IMG/VR virus record: IMGVR_UViG_3300042465_002694
Coordinates: 1 to 22,948 of that record
Direction: 5' to 3' (one strand)
DNA from: a virus
Length of the DNA stretch: 22,948 nt
Shown: positions 21,161 to 22,948 of the stretch, piece by piece
Layout: every line of letters starts with the position of its first letter
How positions within the stretch are numbered: position 1 is the first letter of the stretch
Position numbers and translations under genes: made by a program
Notes under the pieces: model-generated
Database searches by the model: none
What the model was told of the DNA's origin: nothing
The model's input: only the letters and a program-made list of their open reading frames with translations

Positions 21161-21385
21161 ATGCGCCTACTTATCGCAATCACTAACCAAGGCCGCCGTG
21201 CCGCTGTTTACTTCAACCGTGAGCTTGACGAGTACACCGTGCGCTTTTATTCCAACGGCGAGCACCTAACCGATGCCGACTATTTCACCGACTGCAAATC
21301 AGACGCCTATAACACCATGAACCACTACGCCGCCGGCATTGACCGCCACATGGCCGCCCTTGGTGGTTTTCCAACTTCCCGCTAG
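21161..21385 (+). CDS. Small hypothetical protein (74 aa)
   Basis: 74 residues from the ATG at 21161, chosen because GGAG lies nine bases upstream in a leader shared with the next gene; an upstream ATG at 21146 lacks this. Sequence MRLLIAITNQGRRAAVYFNR, ELDEYTVRFYSNGEHL, then a Tyr/Asp/His-rich helical part. No motif recognised. Confidence 0.65.
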   Translation: MRLLIAITNQGRRAAVYFNRELDEYTVRFYSNGEHLTDADYFTDCKSDAYNTMNHYAAGIDRHMAALGGFPTSR

Positions 21386-21397
21386 GAGCTTTCAACC

Positions 21398-21661
21398 ATG
21401 ACGCACAAATACACTTTTCACTACGACCCGGGCCACGGATGGCTTGAGGTTCCCTTTTCCATGCTTCGCGCCTTGAACATCGAAGACAAAATTACCCCCT
21501 ATAGTTACATGAAAGGAAAAACCGCTTTCCTTGAAGAAGACTGCGACTTATCGACTTTCCTTCAAGCCTATCGCCTGCGCTTTGGGCATGACCCGAACAT
21601 GGCCGAATTACATACAGAAGATTCGCCTATCCGGGGTTTTCAATCCTATCGCCAACCCTGA
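21398..21661 (+). CDS. Small conserved hypothetical protein (87 aa)
   Basis: 87 residues with the same GGAG-TTTCAACC leader as the preceding gene. The block YDPGHGWLEVPFSMLRALNI, DKITPYSYMKGKTAFLEEDC and DLSTFLQAY is recognisable as a small conserved protein of proteobacterial phages and plasmids with unknown function. No Cys pairs or membrane segment. About 70 bases follow without a gene before the next start. Confidence 0.75.
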   Translation: MTHKYTFHYDPGHGWLEVPFSMLRALNIEDKITPYSYMKGKTAFLEEDCDLSTFLQAYRLRFGHDPNMAELHTEDSPIRGFQSYRQP

Positions 21662-21729
21662 GAGCCTAGCCCATCGCCTCGCGTGCGGGGCTTTGGGGTG
21701 TGCTTTTGCACCATAACCAGAGAGAACCA

Positions 21730-21930
21730 ATGAAAAAACTGATTAACCGGCTAGCCCTTAGGCTTGCACCCTTTACAGTGCGCGTGCTTAGCTCAGACCG
21801 CACTTATACCCACCGCGCCCACACTTTCGCCGATGCACTCGCATGGGCCGCGTGCTATCCCGCACACTGGGGCCGCGTAGTAATCACCGGCCGGTTCGGT
21901 CGCGCAATTGCAGAACGGGGGCAAGCATGA
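21730..21930 (+). CDS. Small basic hypothetical protein (66 aa)
   Basis: 66 residues from the ATG at 21730 (GAGAG upstream); the frame begins at 21700 but the later ATG has the better leader. Basic N-terminal helix (MKKLINRLALRLAPFTVRVL), then a Thr/His/Ala-rich alpha/beta segment. Its TGA overlaps the next ATG (ATGA). Unknown function. Confidence 0.6.
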   Translation: MKKLINRLALRLAPFTVRVLSSDRTYTHRAHTFADALAWAACYPAHWGRVVITGRFGRAIAERGQA

Positions 21931-22229
21931 GCAAACCTTACACCGCACGCACATGGCCCGAACGCCTGGCCATCATGAAAGACTTAGAAGCTTGCAATTC
22001 AATGATGCACCAGGGCCACGTTGGGAACGGCTTTGTTGCTGCCATTGGCCGCGATAGTTTCGCCGTGACCGATCAGGCCATGCGAGCCCATGGCTTTGAA
22101 TGCGCCGAGCTTTACAACTTCCCCCTTGGCACTGATAAACCCGCCGAGCACCTTCGCCACGACTCCCGAGGGTTTCCTTCTTGCTGCTGGCTGTTAGCTT
22201 GGTTCGAACCGATCGGGGGGCAAGCATGA
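21927..22229 (+). CDS. Hypothetical protein (100 aa)
   Basis: 100 residues. The ATG at 21927 follows a GGGGGCAAGC leader that is repeated exactly before the next gene. Sequence: KPYTARTWPERLAIMKDLEA, VGNGFVAAIGRDSFAVTDQA, ending in a Cys/Trp-rich part (SCCWLLAWFEP). No known domain recognised. ATGA overlaps on both sides place it firmly in the operon. Confidence 0.65.
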   Translation: MSKPYTARTWPERLAIMKDLEACNSMMHQGHVGNGFVAAIGRDSFAVTDQAMRAHGFECAELYNFPLGTDKPAEHLRHDSRGFPSCCWLLAWFEPIGGQA

Positions 22230-22525
22230 GCAGAGAAGCTATGAAACACACACCAGGGCCGTGGTACGTCGACCCCATCAAGGCCCATGCGAACGGCAAT
22301 CGACGCATCATGGCAGAGCAATGCACTCCCGTTGCGGTAGTGCCTGAACACTTAGCAGCAGACGCCCGCCTGATCGCCGCCGCGCCCGACATGCTCGACG
22401 CGCTGCAACGGGCCCGCGAAGTACTTTTATGGAACTTAGGCGACGATGCGCGAATTGATGCCGCCTTCGATGCCGTGACCGCCGCAATCAACAAAGCCAC
22501 CTACACCCAAAGGACCACAGCATGA
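22226..22525 (+). CDS. Conserved phage hypothetical protein, HTPGPW type (99 aa)
   Basis: 99 residues from the ATG at 22226 (ATGA overlap); a second Met at codon 6 precedes HTPGPWYVDP. The HTPGPW start, RIMAEQCTPVAVV and the LAADARLIAAAPDMLDALQR helix form a pattern very common in small phage and prophage genes near replication or early regions. Function unknown. Confidence 0.75.
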   Translation: MSREAMKHTPGPWYVDPIKAHANGNRRIMAEQCTPVAVVPEHLAADARLIAAAPDMLDALQRAREVLLWNLGDDARIDAAFDAVTAAINKATYTQRTTA

Positions 22526-22851
22526 ACGCACCAGCATATAACGCAGCAATCCTTGATGTAATCGTCGACCGCATGGCAGAAATCAAGGCGCAGATCGCCG
22601 CCCTGACCGACGAGCAAAACAACCTCCGCGACACGCTAATCGACTCAGGCCTGAGCACTATCGACGGCACGCTACACCGCGCCGCCGTGAGCCATTGCGC
22701 CGGCCGCACTACCATTGACTGGCAATCGATCGCTTTACATCTAAAGCCTTCGCGTCAGCTTATGACCGCGCACACATCAACCGGCGAGCCTTACTACACC
22801 GTGAAGCTTTCAGCAAAGCCAGCCGAACGCCGGGAAAGGGTTAAAGCATGA
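22522..22851 (+). CDS. Conserved phage hypothetical protein, N-terminal coiled coil (109 aa)
   Basis: 109 residues, ATGA overlap with the upstream gene. Residues about 8-40 are a helix of coiled-coil type (VDRMAEIKAQIAALTDEQNN), followed by SGLSTIDGTLHRAAVSHC and DWQSIALHLKPSRQLMTAHT, then YYTVKLSAKPAERR. The DG-HRA-VS and PSRQL--AHT blocks recur in phage early-region proteins I have seen, with unknown function. Confidence 0.7.
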   Translation: MNAPAYNAAILDVIVDRMAEIKAQIAALTDEQNNLRDTLIDSGLSTIDGTLHRAAVSHCAGRTTIDWQSIALHLKPSRQLMTAHTSTGEPYYTVKLSAKPAERRERVKA

Positions 22852-22948
22852 GCCGCTTTATTTTGCATTTCATGGGCGATATCGACCGCGACGAACTAAA
22901 CACCCGCAGCACGCGCTCGGGTGCATACGTCCGGGAATACGCCACCCT
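22848..22948 (+). CDS. Hypothetical protein, partial (cut by right edge)
   Basis: Starts in an ATGA overlap with the previous gene and is open for the remaining 33 codons (SRFILHFMGDIDRDELNTRS onward). Not enough sequence to judge function; the overlap and AAAG before the ATG suggest the operon continues. Confidence 0.5.
   Translation, partial: MSRFILHFMGDIDRDELNTRSTRSGAYVREYAT

Noticed and set aside
1-22948. tRNA genes, CRISPR arrays, integrase/attachment site, lysis cassette
   Set aside because: I saw no cloverleaf sequence, repeat-spacer series, recombinase motif or endolysin motif; the two small membrane proteins alone do not make a lysis cassette.

Overview
The window is part of the genome of a tailed bacteriophage (Caudoviricetes). 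It carries most of the packaging, head and connector module of a podovirus-like virus: small and large terminase, portal, a GroES-like co-chaperonin, scaffold, major capsid protein, connector/adaptor proteins and a 1272-residue candidate ejection protein. No integrase, tRNA, CRISPR array or bacterial housekeeping gene is visible. The host cannot be read from the sequence. The small late proteins resemble ones I associate with uncultivated aquatic podoviruses, and the rightmost genes resemble accessory genes of proteobacterial (perhaps betaproteobacterial) phages; this is inference from memory.

Layout: from about 20.8 kb down to base 1 everything is on the minus strand in late-gene order: TerS (19852-20790), a 63-aa protein, a 49-aa membrane protein, a 71-aa winged-helix protein, TerL with an intein (16909-19320), portal, 62-aa protein, GroES-like protein, scaffold, two small head-region proteins, major capsid protein (10962-11870), a free-standing HNH endonuclease, six small or basic virion-type proteins, the 1272-aa protein (3490-7308), then connector, zinc-ribbon and adaptor genes down to a gene cut by the left edge. 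Many junctions are ATGA, GTGA or TAATG overlaps, so translation is probably coupled. To the right of a 169-bp divergent promoter region (20791-20959), seven small plus-strand genes form a second, GC-richer operon that leaves the window. No stretch over 300 bases lacks a gene.

Most striking: the terL gene holds a 303-residue intein with all splicing blocks visible, and inside the intein DNA, in another reading frame of the same strand, lies a complete 196-aa endonuclease-VII-type HNH gene with its own AAGGAG ribosome binding site. The same 591 bases are thus read both as intein spacer and as a separately started homing endonuclease. A second HNH gene sits after the capsid gene behind a terminator whose loop may be the -35 box of its promoter. 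Other points are a phage GroES homologue between portal and scaffold, two copies of a 22-bp palindromic element 11.5 kb apart, and a common basic C-terminal tag on three neighbouring proteins.
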